In this document: positions 23,509-34,826 of the stretch, piece by piece
Numbering within the stretch: the stretch's first letter is position 1
Layout: each line of letters opens with the position of its first letter
Source of the DNA: Ricinus communis
Taxonomy: Eukaryota; Streptophyta; Magnoliopsida; Malpighiales; Euphorbiaceae
NCBI RefSeq assembly: GCF_019578655.1
Contig: NC_063260.1
Coordinates: 24,080,888-24,144,887, forward strand
Length of the DNA stretch: 64,000 nt
Direction of reading: 5' to 3'
The notes under the pieces: model-generated
Seen by the model: only the letters and a program-made list of their open reading frames with translations
What the model was told of the DNA's origin: nothing
The model's database searches: none
Program-made: the position numbers and the translations under genes

Positions 23509-23663
23509 CTATAAAAACAAAACATTATTTGATTAAAGGCACAATTAAAAATATCAAACTTGTAAACAAAATAACATTAAAAACGAGGTTTAAATTGAAA
23601 TTTCAAACTTAATCAGATTATTAACAAAACAAAAGAGTCATTCATAATCGATGATTAGCTTAA

Positions 23664-23823
23664 TTAAGAATTACTATCAACAGAACATAGTGATAGAGCA
23701 CCAATTTGTTTTCTATCTTACGGTTTTGTTGGGTATTGTCATGCTGATTACTCGACTACCCTGCTATCTTGGTTATAGGGGCAAGCAGCAGTGGACGAAA
23801 TGCAAGTATGGGAGGCTGGGCAC
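23664..23823 (+). pseudogene. MLF-like gene fragment (intron 5 and start of exon 6) fused to DRE2 intron 1
   Basis: This 160-bp segment is the reverse complement of 27046-27205, with about one substitution, and includes the acceptor site and 45 nt of the last MLF exon. The junction with DRE2 intron 1 is at TTAAG, present at both source sites. Relative to DRE2 its orientation is the same as at the right locus, so one internal deletion explains the arrangement. Confidence 0.85.
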
Positions 23824-24005
23824 GGCAGCAACGGCGGCTTGAACGGCAGCAGCGGAATGAATCGCAGCAGCGGTGGCGTGGACTGCAGCAGTAAGAGTGT
23901 GAACGGCAGCAACAATAGAGTGAACGGCGGCAACAAAAGAGTGAACGGCGGCAACAAAAGAGTGAACGACTGCAGCAAAAGCTTGAACGGCGGCGTGAAG
24001 AAAAG
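23824..24005. repeat. 21-bp minisatellite (degenerate, about eight units)
   Basis: Units related to GTGAACGGCGGCAACAAAAGA repeat in tandem; the two central units are identical. It is GC-richer than its surroundings. The period is a multiple of three, so both strands stay open (heptad-like VNGGNKR on plus, AAVHSFV on minus), but neither has a convincing start or partner domain. Confidence 0.75.
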
Positions 24006-25057
24006 GGTGGGTGGTGGAGGCTTTGAGAGGGTTGAATTGACGTGAGTTTGAGATGAGGAGAAGGATAATAGAATTAGGGTTTATTTTGTCTTAGATTTTC
24101 TTTAGTAACATGTTGTACAAATGGTACTTCGAATATTCTTATTCTAGTCAATCCAATCTGTTGATGTTGAATTGTTGTTCATATTGAAATAAATCGAAAT
24201 TGATAAGGAGTTGGTCAATGATGCTCGAACATGTACTCGTTTTGAGTGCCTATTTATTTTCCAGATTCCAAATGAACAAATTCAAACTTGAAAAAAATTT
24301 GAGTTGCGAAAACTTCTGGATAGGTATCCTACATCTGAACTGCGTAGTTTTATTTAGATTTTTTTTGCATCAAAAACTATTTAAAATTATATAATTGTAT
24401 TTAGATTTTTTTTAGTTTGATATATCAAAATTATATAATTTAATTTAAAATAACTTAATGTTATTTGAAATTATATAAATTATCTTGAAATTACGTAATT
24501 TATTTAAAAAACTGTATAATTTTAGTTAAGAGTATATAGTTTTTATTTTTAATTTACATGTAATATTTTATTTAATTTATTAATAAAAATATTAAATTCA
24601 TATATAATATTTTTATTTTATATAAATATTGAATTCTAATATTATAAAAATAAAATAAAATATATCAAAATTTTAAAAAATTGTTTTATATTTTTAGATG
24701 TAACAACACAATACATATACTTATTAAATATATGATCTTAATAGTAAAAGTGAGATTTATTAATTAAATTTAAAATTTAAAATTTAAATTTAAATTATAC
24801 TATATAATAATATGATACAAGATTCTTTTATATCAATATTAGTTAGTTAACAGACATAAAATTAGTTAAGATTATTTAATAAAAATAATTAATGTGATAC
24901 TAGCACTATATAATCATAAATTAATAACGCTAATATATTAGATTGAGCATTATAATAATTTTTTAACTTAATTTAGTATAATGTATTATATATATATATT
25001 ATATATATATGTATATGTATGTGTATATATATATGTACTGTATATGTATATGTATAC

Positions 25058-25155
<98 letters not shown>

Positions 25156-25394
25156 CTTTTCTATGAAAAAATTAAATGGTCTAATGGTAGAATGATTTTA
25201 TTTTTTTTAGGTCTAAGTTTCAATACAGATGAAAAACAAAAGGATAAAAAAAATCTTAACAGGTCCAACGTTATAGGATACCTCTTAAATAAACGGATAG
25301 CGAATACGGGTATTCTATATCCTAATCCGGTTATATAAACGGGTTCGATTAGCGGGTATCTACACAGTCAAACCCGACATGAGTAGTAAATTTA
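24006..25394. other. AT-rich spacer with a long (TA)n microsatellite
   Basis: 24006-24120 is a transition zone with a telo-box-like AGGGTTT at about 24065 on the plus strand. The rest is AT-rich with no gene. A pure (TA)n run of 87 bp spans 25061-25147. 25240-25395 contains degenerate CCCG/GGGT motifs that lead into repeat copy C. Confidence 0.6.
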
Positions 25395-26482
25395 AATTAT
25401 AAACCCGTTTATAACTATTCAAATATGTCCCAATAAAATTCGGTCGGGTCGAGTACCTGAAAATATCCGCCCGACTGCCATCCTTATATCTAACTCAATA
25501 ACTAAGTAATCAGCAATCCATATTATTGATGAAAGGGTTTAAGTAAAATTATATTTTAATTAAAATAATTGATAATAGTTTAATTTTTGACATCCGAAGA
25601 ATAAAATTTAAATAACAAATTATTTGAAACTTCCTGATGAGTTGTAAAATTTAGATTTATAGTAACGGTGCTGCATAATCAGTTTTTCAATTCAAGTTGC
25701 CATACAACATATTTTGGTAGTTGTATGGCATAAATATGGCTTCATTTTATATGATATCCCTTAATTTTTTTTGTCTCTTAGCATGGTTGTATCGTAAATA
25801 ATTTTTTATGATCAATGTTGTTAAGATTAGTCGATTTGACATTTTATTAATTTAATATAATTTACGTATATTAATAAACAATAACAGTATAAAAAATAAA
25901 AAATTTATACATAAATAAGACATTAAAAGATTATAAGCAAGAGACCTTTTGAAAACAAAACAATTAAAGATAAAAAATTTATAATGTGAATATTTAACTA
26001 AAAAATTATTTAAAATTTAACTCTAGAGTAAAAATTAACACAATTAAAACTAAAACAACTATAATAATAACAAATAATAAAACAAAATTATAATTTAAAA
26101 TAATAATAAATCAATTGTTTAGATAAAATGCTATTTATTAATGTAAGAAATAGTCACAAGTCCTATTATTAACGTTTGCATGCAGAATACGGAATTAGAA
26201 AAAAATATAGTTTTGCCGTCTTTTCTTTATCTCGATAACTTTTTTAGTTTAATTTAACTCAATAATACTTTATAATAAAATTATTCTAAATTAATAAACA
26301 CGAAGCAACAATATTAATATATTATATATTATCTATGTTTAGAAGATATCTAGAGATATCTTGATTGAATTTTGACTTTAATATTTAGTTTGATAATTTT
26401 TTTATGAATGTACAACAACCATAATTATATAGAAGTATATAATATTTGAAAAACAGTTTTAAATAAATTTAATTTTGATAAT
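25395..26482. repeat. Dispersed AT-rich repeat, copy C
   Basis: It matches copy A from about position 110 to 1220, then jumps to the part equivalent to about 1965 and ends at TTTGATAAT, giving an internally deleted copy. It lies just downstream of the MLF-like gene. Confidence 0.8.
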
Positions 26483-26890
26483 CAAATCAATCACCTAGAA
26501 GTTCACATTCAATCCTTTCAAAATATACCTTCTGTTGCTTTAGATCATAAGCCATATTATACAACCATTTACTAAAAAAAACAAAAAAAAAAAATCTACA
26601 ACTGAGAGGGGGAAAATAACGTAAAAAGACTAGGGAGTTGGAATTCATTCCCATAATAATACTACAAAGAGCATAAAAGAAATGATAGCGTGGTCTGCAT
26701 TCAGAATAATCAGCACATGGGCATCCAAAACTAGCTACCCTTTGCTGAGATTTGTTACAGACTGTAGTGACAACATAAGGTTTGTTTAGGTTACAATACC
26801 TACAACAGTAGTACTAAAGTGGATAAGCCACCAGAAGAATATTCAACAATTTGGCTAATGCGTCCCAGTTTATTCTTAACGCGTCCCAAT
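26483..26890 (-). other. Probable 3' UTR of the MLF-like gene
   Basis: Unique sequence between repeat copy C and the stop codon at 26891. It is less AT-rich than the repeat and has no reading frame of note. The UTR role is inferred from position. Confidence 0.45.
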
Positions 26891-28998
26891 TTATTCTCTT
26901 GGTCTCCCTCTAGAATATCCACCCTTGTCTTTGACGTTCGATGAGCCTTTCATCCTTCCTGAGTGCTGCTTTTGAGAAGATGTTTCCCTATCTCTAGCAT
27001 CTGTTACTGCTCTCTCCAACTGCTCTACGTGCTCAGTGGCTGGAAGTGCCCAGCCTCCCATACTTGCATTTCGTCCACTGCTGCTTGCCCCTATAACCAA
27101 GATAGCAGGGCAGTCGAGTAATCAGCATGAAAATACCCAACAAAACCGTAAGATAGAAAACAAATTAGTGCTCTATCACTATGTTCTGTTGATAGTAATT
27201 CTTAAAATTGTATTGTCAAAATCCACTTGATATCTGCCAAGATAAAAGTACAGCAGAATAGCCCCATGGTTAAACATAATTCTCCAGAAAACAATGTTCA
27301 AAATAGATTCAACTCTCCCCCTCCCCATGCATCAATAACCACTTACTTTGGAAATATAAGTTCACAGTGTTTACAAAGAATTTCATGTGAATTTAGGCTG
27401 AGAGCTTAATAACAGACAGCCCCTTTCAGCATCAAAGTTATTTGTTTCCTTAGCAGGCAAATCAATAACGGATACTTGCTCCAAGGGATAATTACTTTAT
27501 TTGAGAGTACAGTGATGAACTTATAATCAATGTGCAGCATGACATTTGTTACCACTCATTTGTACCAACATAGATCCAGAGCAACTCAAATAAATCAGGA
27601 GGACAACAGCAGAAAACATGCTTCTCCCAACATTGCTATTCCATCACAAGGTAGCATGCTTAATCGACAAAAGGGAAAAATGATAAATTTCTCCTAGTAT
27701 GCGAGAATGCAGACAAATAGTTACAGCCTTATCATCAACACAACATGGACAAAAATAAATAGACTAAGAGCCAAAACAATCTTTACCCATACTGTCATGG
27801 CCACTGAAATTTCCAGTCCAGCCAGGCAGAGCCTGCCTGGCATTTTGCTTCCAAACTTCTCCAAAATCAGCAAGCTCATCTAGCACAATTCAGAGCTCTA
27901 ATTTAACCCTCAACAATGAACCACAATCAATCATGACAAAAAAAATGACAATAATGGCTACATACCTTCATGAAGATTATGCAATGTCTGCATCGTCTCC
28001 ACCTTACCATCTGAATTAAGGTTCCTAGTAAGCGTATGACCCTAAAAAATCAATCTTCAACAATAAGACATTATTCGACCCATAAAATATAAATCTTTAC
28101 ATAGAATGGACAGTTATAATGACCATCACGAGAAAACAACTGAACACATGTACCTTGTTGTGAAGTCCCCTAGAAATCCTGTGAGATGCTTTCCTTGTAG
28201 AAGTATCAGCTTCTTTGCTTTCCTCAACAGTCAACTGTTTCATGGACGACAGTAGGTCAGAGAACAAGAAGAATCTACGAGCCAAATTTTTTTCAAAAGA
28301 AAGTGTTACTCACTCCATCACTCCCAGCCCTCCTACTCTTGGACGAAGTGTAGTAAGCTCCATTGGCACCACCATATGTTACGGTAGAGCTCTGAAAAGT
28401 GAAGCTTCTAGTTTGCGGCTGCTGTTCCATGCCATTAAACCTGTTGTGACTACTTCTGTACTGCAAATGCTTACTTTTTCTCTCTGCTACAAAAACAGAA
28501 ATTAGAAGCCAGCTTTCTTAGACAAACAAGTTCAGAGCCCAAAAATAAAAATGATCACTACAAAAATTGGAAGCAACTATATACATCACCTTCGGCTTCA
28601 TCATCTGGGTCCTCCACATATGGCTCCTTGCTTGGCCTACCATGTTTTCTAGGATTCTCTTTCTTGCCTTTATCAGCTTCTTCTTTATCATCATCAGAGT
28701 TTAGTTCTTCAATAATAGGTCCTCTAGAATTTCTTGGAGGCTCTAGAGCTTGATGCTCCACAAATGGAGATGGATGCATGGAAGCTAATGGGCTCCCGTT
28801 AGAACCAAAGAAACTTGACTCAAACATGCCTCCAAAAGGGCGCGTGAAGAAAGGATCATCAAATGGGTCCCTTCCACCAAAAAAACCAGACATCAAACTC
28901 CTATGAACCCCCCCAAACCCACGACCAAATCCCCCAAAACCAGCAAAGGGATCACCAAAGCCAAAGAACGGATCCCTGCCACCGCTTCCTCCTTGCAT
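26891..28998 (-). CDS. Myeloid leukemia factor (MLF)-like protein
   Basis: Six coding exons, 28998-28590, 28486-28314, 28234-28154, 28041-27966, 27879-27787 and 27090-26891, give an intact 343-residue frame with GT-AG introns. The N-terminus is rich in Gly, Phe and Asp (GGRDPFFGFGDPFAGFGG, RDPFDDPFF), followed by an acidic patch and then the MLF core with SHRISRGLHNK and GHTLTRNLNSDGKVETMQTLHN. Plant members of this family are poorly characterised; animal MLF proteins act in nuclear regulation and proteostasis. An untranslated exon probably ends at 29571, separated by an intron (29570-29020). Two pieces of this gene have been copied elsewhere: exon 3 at 2.7 kb and exon 6 at 23.7 kb. The start is the first ATG of the conserved glycine-rich segment. 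Confidence 0.88.
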
Positions 28999-29531
28999 TT
29001 TTCTTCAAAAGTAAAGCCCCTGAAAACACCCAACTAGCTATCAGGCACCCAATTATTCAGCACATTAACTGGATTAGCTTTTCTAGTCGCGAAATACAAT
29101 TAAAAAATACATTGCGCAACACGCAAGGGAAGACCTTATCAATTGCAGAAAAATCAGTTCTCTATGTTCTCAATTTGCATAAAGTTCCAACAAGCAACAA
29201 TTGAAATCAGAACATTTATGACATGAATTCAAAAAGTTCATTATATTCTCAAAATTACACAAACATCTACAACAAGCAGCACAAAATTGTACCGTGATCT
29301 AATATAAAACATGACGATGAAACACATAAAATGCTCAATTGTATCATTAAATAGACAAGGATCATCACTCGCAAACTACAATGAATCCAAATCATATCTA
29401 TACTGAAACACAGACAATCCACGCTAAATACTACAAACATAAACACAATTAATAAACAAACCACTCATCCATATGCAAACTATACTGCTATACAGAAAGA
29501 TTCTTCAATAACATCAAACCCTAGATGCCAC

Positions 29532-29533
<2 letters not shown>

Positions 29534-29567
<34 letters not shown>
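29534..29567. repeat. (AG)17 microsatellite at an MLF 5' splice site
   Basis: A pure dinucleotide run. Read on the minus strand it is (CT)n beginning three bases after the GT of the proposed first-intron donor at 29570. Confidence 0.9.
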
Positions 29568-29568
<1 letters not shown>

Positions 29569-29571
29569 ACC

Positions 29572-30403
29572 TTCAAAAGTACAAGAAATTAAAACCGCTA
29601 ACAGCTGCAACAAAGTGTAGTGTTCTCGTTCCGGATTATCGGGTTAGATAAAAATGCTTAACCGCCTCTGGCTCATGTTGCAGAGAGAGAATATAAGGAA
29701 GTTTCTAGTCTCTGCACGATTAATCAGGCAATTCACACGTGTCACGAGAAATTTGAATAAATTTCCTAAACTACCCTTCCATTCAGATATAATCAATTAA
29801 TACGAGAAATTACCAAAAAGACGGCTTTGATTTCTTTTTCCTTCTTCAACTATCAAACTATAGTACTGTAAATCGATCGATCACCCTAAATAAGCAATAT
29901 TCAGCTACAGGTACCGTATCCTTTTCCTTCTCCATTTCATTTTGTGTACTACGGTTTAAACTCCAAATAACTGTTGGGCTATTTTAACCAATTTTGCATT
30001 TGTATGCGGCGGCCGCCTCCTTTAGACCAACATCGCCGTCAAGTCAAGATCATCAACAAAAACGATATGAAACCAACATAACCAGAACAAAAAGAAAGTC
30101 ATTTTGAAGTTTGATTGATTTGTTGTTTTTTTTTTCTTTTTCATAAAATTCGAATCAACATCAATAAAAAATCCGTAAAATTCTCACTCTCATCCCTTTC
30201 CTTTGAACCTCGACCTGGTACTCGATTCCTTTTTCTTCTTTTTAATTGTTTTTATTTGTGTTCTAGTTTTTAGCTGTTACCGTTTTTTTTCTTAGCGTAT
30301 TGGATATTATCTCTTGCGTTTCATCTAGCTCTATTTGGTTTTGATTGATTCTAGTGAAAGCCAAAGAATCTTTTTCTTGAAGATCTCCGGAAGACTCATT
30401 GAC
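29572..30403. promoter_or_regulatory. Divergent promoter region between MLF (minus) and DRE2 (plus)
   Basis: MLF reads left and DRE2 reads right from this 0.8-kb stretch, so both promoters and both 5' leaders must be here. It contains pyrimidine-rich leader sequence before the DRE2 ATG and one GC-rich spot, GCGGCGGCCGCC, at about 30007. I cannot place TATA boxes with confidence. Confidence 0.5.
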
Positions 30404-32621
30404 ATGGTAAGTCGTTATGCTTTAGCTTTTTCTCATCTCTTTTCTTTTAATGTCCTTAATTAAGCTAATCATCGATTATGAATGACTCTTTTGTTTTGTT
30501 AATAATCTGATTAAGTTTGAAATTTCAATTTAAACCTCGTTTTTAATGTTATTTTGTTTACAAGTTTGATATTTTTAATTGTGCCTTTAATCAAATAATG
30601 TTTTGTTTTTATAGGATAGAACAAGGAAACAATGCAGTGTGCTAGCATTTACAGATGATGCAGTACTTCCTGTAAGTACAATTGTAAATGCAGTTAGGGA
30701 GCTTGGTAATGAAGGAGCTGAGCAATGTGATCCTCAAGTTGTCACTCAGGCATCATCTCTAAGTACTTTTCTTTAATCTTTTCTTGGTTTTCGTTTTAGT
30801 TCTTGAGTCCCTTTCTTGTGCTTAAAGAGTTAAAGATGCATATCTTTAAGCATGTGCATATGAATGATTGTAGTTTATGTAAAAAGGATTTTATATTCTC
30901 TACTTTCGTGTGTTCTTTTCTTTTTAGTTGTCAATTTGTGTTAAGGACTTTTCAATAAGACGGATTTATTGCATTGAATAATCCTGGTATGGTTTCCTTT
31001 GCTTTTGTCACATGCCTAAAGTTTGTCACCCTCGCCTCTATTACTCCTTAAGAATTCTTTGCATTGTAAACTTCATTGATATTTTTGGTGCTTTAGGGAT
31101 TTATAATTGCACGACTCCAGAACTATAGTTCCAAGTCCAGAATTTTTCTAGCTGATTCTTGAATGTATTTTCCTTTTGATTTTAGTATTTCTAATTTTAG
31201 TTTATAGCATAGTAGGTCGTATAGGAGTTAGACTATGATGTTTATTCTTGACTTCTCTCAGGTAAGCTGCCAGTTGACTCTTCATCTATGGACATCGTCA
31301 TTTCCATCTGTAGGTCACTCCAATTTCAAGGTGACTTCCTATTTGAGGAAATCTCAAGAGTGTTAAAACCTGGTGGGACTGTTCTGATTTACAAGACTCT
31401 TCAGTCTGTTGCAGAGGGAACGAGTGAGGTTAATATCATGATGTCTCTGACTTGACGAAGTTAGGTCAGTTGTCTGACTGTGGTGTCTTTGCAGGCAGTG
31501 CTTGCTCTTGAGCGCAAGTTGCTATTGGCAGGGTTCTTAGAAGCACAAGGTCTCCAATTGAACTCTCTCGAACTCTCTGGACTTGATCATTCTTTTGGGG
31601 TGAGTTCGTTTAGTGTATTGCTATTTACATAATATCAGTTTGTATTTCCTATCCTCTTTAAGCATCTGGTAAATATTGTTATCTTCATTTTCAAGTATCT
31701 GCTATGGTTCGAGTTCTCCTCTTTGGAGGGATTCCTATCTTGTGGTATAGTTGTTATAAGCTATAGATTTTAGTAATAGATATTGGGTGCATGGCTTCCG
31801 AGCAGCAAGGTCAATGATTTATTGCAAGATTAAATGAAGAATCTCCTGTATTTCTAGGCTTCTATCAATGCAGTAAAATACTGCATTTCATTTCATTAAC
31901 TTATATGCTTTAGGATACTAGTTCTGAAAAAAGTGCTGGTGTAACCCAGAAAGTGGATAGTGCCAGTATTTTGTTTCCTTTTTCTTTTAATGTTTTACCT
32001 GTCCTTGCTTAATGTCAAATGAAGCCATGTTTCTATGATGTAATCTGCATGACCTCTTGGGGTGCTTACAGCTATTCTGGCCATAAGCTTGCAGGAATAA
32101 TTAAGAAAAAAAGAATAAATATCTAATCTTCTACACCTAATTATAAGGCTGTAAATTTTTTCTTTATATTGATTAAGGTCCTTTTTATTTTTCAGGCCTT
32201 TTAATTTGTAACTTTCTTTTCTTAATTTGTAGATGAAAGCTAAAAAGCCTTCTTGGAAGATTGGGTCATCCTTCGCCCCTTAAGAAGTCCACAAAAGGTT
32301 CAGTCAAGGTTAATCTTGACGATGATTTGATTGATGAAGATAGTCTGTTGACCGAAGAGGATATGAAGAAACCTCCGATAGCACCTGGTTAGATACAAAG
32401 TTCCGAATTTGCTGAATTCCTCAAATTTCTTTGAGTTATTAGCATGCGTTAACCTTTTTCTTTTTCTGTTAAGGCGGTGATTGTGAAGTTGGAAGCACAA
32501 GGAAAGCATGCAAGAACTGCACATGTGGTAGAGCTGAGGCAGAGGAGAAAGTGAAGTTGGGACCAACAATGGAGCAGCTGAACAATCCTCAATCAGCATG
32601 TGGCAGTGTATGTTTAACTTA

Positions 32622-32656
<35 letters not shown>

Positions 32657-33043
32657 TAAACATACATCATATCAGCGTGCCCAGTTAAACATGGTTTATT
32701 TCACCTTTGGGTTCCGTGCAACTGCATCGGGAGTCTGCTATCAAATTTATTTCACCTTTGAGCTGGTTCTCAACAGTTTTGCTGGTTGATAAGAGTAATT
32801 TGCCTGATCTATTTTACTTGTTTTGCTAAATGCAGTGTGGACTAGGGGATGCATTTCGCTGCAGTACATGCCCTTACAAGGGTCTTCCACCCTTCAAACT
32901 TGGTGAGAAGGTACGTAATGAAATGAGACTTTGCTCTCTCTGGTTTTTTCTCTTTTTATGTAAATTTGCAGTAGTATATGGAGCTAATTATGTTCTCGAT
33001 GCAGGTATCACTGTCTGGAAACTTCCTTGCGGCTGATATATGA
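30404..33043 (+). pseudogene. DRE2: DRE2/anamorsin gene, right copy: start exon present, frameshift in exon 5
   Basis: Exons are 30404-30406 (ATG only), 30615-30762, 31262-31428, 31495-31599, 32233-32387, 32474-32607, 32836-32910 and 33005-33043. All splice sites match the left copy. In exon 5 a C-run has one base more than the left copy (CGCCCCTTAA against CGCCCTTAA, about 32275-32280), creating TAA at 32281. The predicted product ends after 157 residues and loses both Fe-S cluster motifs. Without that base the frame would be a normal 274 residues. A sequencing or assembly error in a homopolymer is a real possibility, in which case this would be the functional gene, since it has the start exon and an unrearranged promoter shared with MLF. 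Confidence 0.85.
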
Positions 33044-33463
33044 GGATGATGGGGTCAATTCTACGTGTTTGGTGTTGCAGTTTTTTTAGACATATCATAG
33101 TCTCTCAACTAAATGATGTTTTAGATATGATTTGCTTCATGATTTGCTGTAGAAGTGCTAAACATAATCTGATCTTCAAATCAAACTTTAAAATTCATTA
33201 AATAAATAAAAAAAAATTGAATTAGGCGGCTCTTTGCCTTTATCGACTCATTTCTCCTCTCTTTCTCATTCTTCAGCTCCCCTTTTGCCTTGCTATTAGT
33301 GCTTTTGGGCTTATTATTGCTTGCTGAGTAAATTCTTGTTTTATTCTATATGACTATCTACCATATAATTTTGGTTCTGTATTTTCTCAAAGTTATAATT
33401 TCTTTTCCTCCATCGACGTTATTCTTAACAAATGTTCTTAAGAATTGAACTAGTACAATCAGT

Positions 33464-33576
33464 ACATAAGAAGCAGCATCAATAATTGCCTATTAAGCTC
33501 ATCAAGTAGGGGGAAAAATGAAAACAAATCAGCCAAATCAGCCATCAGGAAAGGAACTATTAACAGCATTCGGCAT
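33464..33576 (-). pseudogene. Copy of ICT1 exon 6 and intron 5 in the right arm
   Basis: Mirror of 20540-20653, with the same 9-bp tandem unit that is absent from the source at 18818-18920. No coding capacity. Confidence 0.75.
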
Positions 33577-33705
33577 TCGGAAGATAGATCAATGGCAATA
33601 GGGAATATAGTAAGCTCACTTCGTCTTCTGGCTGTTATTTCAGATCCTGTGATGATGATAAAAGAAAAGATTAATTCTGGGCCTTGTAGTAAAGGGCAAA
33701 AAAAG

Positions 33706-33736
<31 letters not shown>

Positions 33737-33829
33737 AGAACCATCATATCAAAATTCTAAAAGCCACCAAAGAATAGCAGGGAGCCACAAATTTGAGGGT
33801 GGTAGGTTTGCAGTTGCACGGTAATTAAA

Positions 33830-33878
33830 GGACCAAAGGTTTAGAAGACCTCTATCCTATCCATTAGACAATGGACGC
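33830..33878 (-). pseudogene. Truncated tRNA-Arg(UCU), right-arm copy
   Basis: Identical to 20238-20286 on the opposite strand; the 3' half of the tRNA is absent. Confidence 0.7.
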
Positions 33879-34010
33879 TTTTCTATTCCATTCCAATTTT
33901 TTTCTTTGTTCTTTCATATTTTTTTTCATAAAAAATGAATATACTGAATATCAAAAACTTATTACGCGAAATCCTATTGTCTTAGAACGAGTTGAAGAAG
34001 CGGAAAAGAA

Positions 34011-34325
34011 ATGGCGGCAACTCGAACAGCAACAACAATGATCCTCAAAGAGATTGTTTATTGCAGGCTACGATTATCTTTCTCTTCCTTATCATCGTCA
34101 TCACTTCCCTCTCTCCATCTAACTCCTACTAATTTACATGCTAACGCCGTTAAATTCACCCGCCGCGAATTAAGCTTCAGCCGTATTCGGTGCGCTGCCT
34201 CTGACGACAAGAAGGTATCGGCTCGTCTATCGCAAGTTCAGCAGCTCCAGCACCCTGTCCTCCGGTCCAGATTCCGAGTGCTGGTGGGCATGGACCATGG
34301 ACCCATCTTTCCCAATAACAAATAG
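34011..34325 (+). pseudogene. ICT1 exon 1 fragment fused to unrelated sequence
   Basis: 34011-34248 reproduces the first 79 codons of the ICT1-like gene: transit peptide and linker. At 34248 the homology stops and the frame continues into foreign, GC-richer sequence, ending with TAG at 34323-34325 as a 104-residue chimeric frame. GGQ and everything downstream are missing. The ICT1 promoter is also duplicated, so a transcript encoding an organelle-targeted short peptide is conceivable, but there is no evidence that it is used. Confidence 0.8.
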
Positions 34326-34594
34326 AAGGTTGTTATTTGTTAAAAAATAAAAGAAAAAAAAAAAACAAACAAACGAACAAACACACAGCAACTCATCCTT
34401 TAACACTCCTAATATACCCATTATTGTTTGCTTTATCTCATGAATTTTTTATTATGAAATATACACTAATTCCCTTATAATTAATGTAGCTCATAGATTA
34501 AATATCAATTTGTTAAAAGAAAAATTATAAACAAGTAAGGGCTAATAGATTAAAATGGATATATGGGAAAAGAGATTTTACTATAACAAATATA

Positions 34595-34826
34595 ATCTTG
34601 GTAGTTGTATGGCATAAATATGGCTTCATTTTATATGATATCTCCTTTTTTTTTTTTTTTTATCTCTTAGCATGGTTGTATCATAAATAAGTTTTTATGA
34701 TGATGGTGTTAAGACTAGTCGACTTGATATTTTATTAATTTAATATAATTTATTATAAATTAATAAATAATAACAGTACAAAAAATAAAAAATTTATACA
34801 TAAATAAGACATTAAAAGATTATAAG
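34595..34826. repeat. Dispersed AT-rich repeat, copy D, left part
   Basis: It matches copy A from about 411 to 645 and is cut at ATAAG by the gypsy-type element; the rest resumes at 41920. The 270 bp before it (34326-34594) show nothing recognisable. Confidence 0.85.

Larger units (their letters stand above)
19866..23823. repeat. Left arm of a large inverted segmental duplication
   Basis: 19866-23668 is the reverse complement of 30455-34248, introns included, with only scattered single-base differences. 23664-23823 continues as the reverse complement of 27046-27205 in the MLF-like gene. The arm contains the ICT1 first exon, a truncated tRNA-Arg, a copied ICT1 exon-6 piece, a long T-run (about 20382-20410), a DRE2 gene without its start exon, and an (AT)n run at about 21462-21501. 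Such low divergence even in introns means a very recent duplication or an assembly artefact. Confidence 0.9.
30455..34248. repeat. Right arm of the inverted segmental duplication
   Basis: This is the reverse complement of 19866-23668. Visible differences are the extra C in DRE2 exon 5, a one-base indel near 31801, one missense change in the ICT1 exon (Arg to His in the SLRLTPTN motif), and length changes in the (AT)n (about 32624-32655) and A-run (about 33703-33733). It ends within ICT1 exon 1 at 34248. Confidence 0.9.

Noticed and set aside
25172..25245. tRNA-like or SINE-head-like segment (TGGTCTAATGGTAGAAT with a weak B-box-like AGTTTCAATAC)
   Set aside because: The A-box resemblance is suggestive, but the arms do not pair, the B box is poor and there is no SINE body, tail or target duplication.
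24981..25338. Overlapping open frames rich in Tyr and Ile
   Set aside because: They are translations of the (TA)n microsatellite and its flanks; no real protein pattern.
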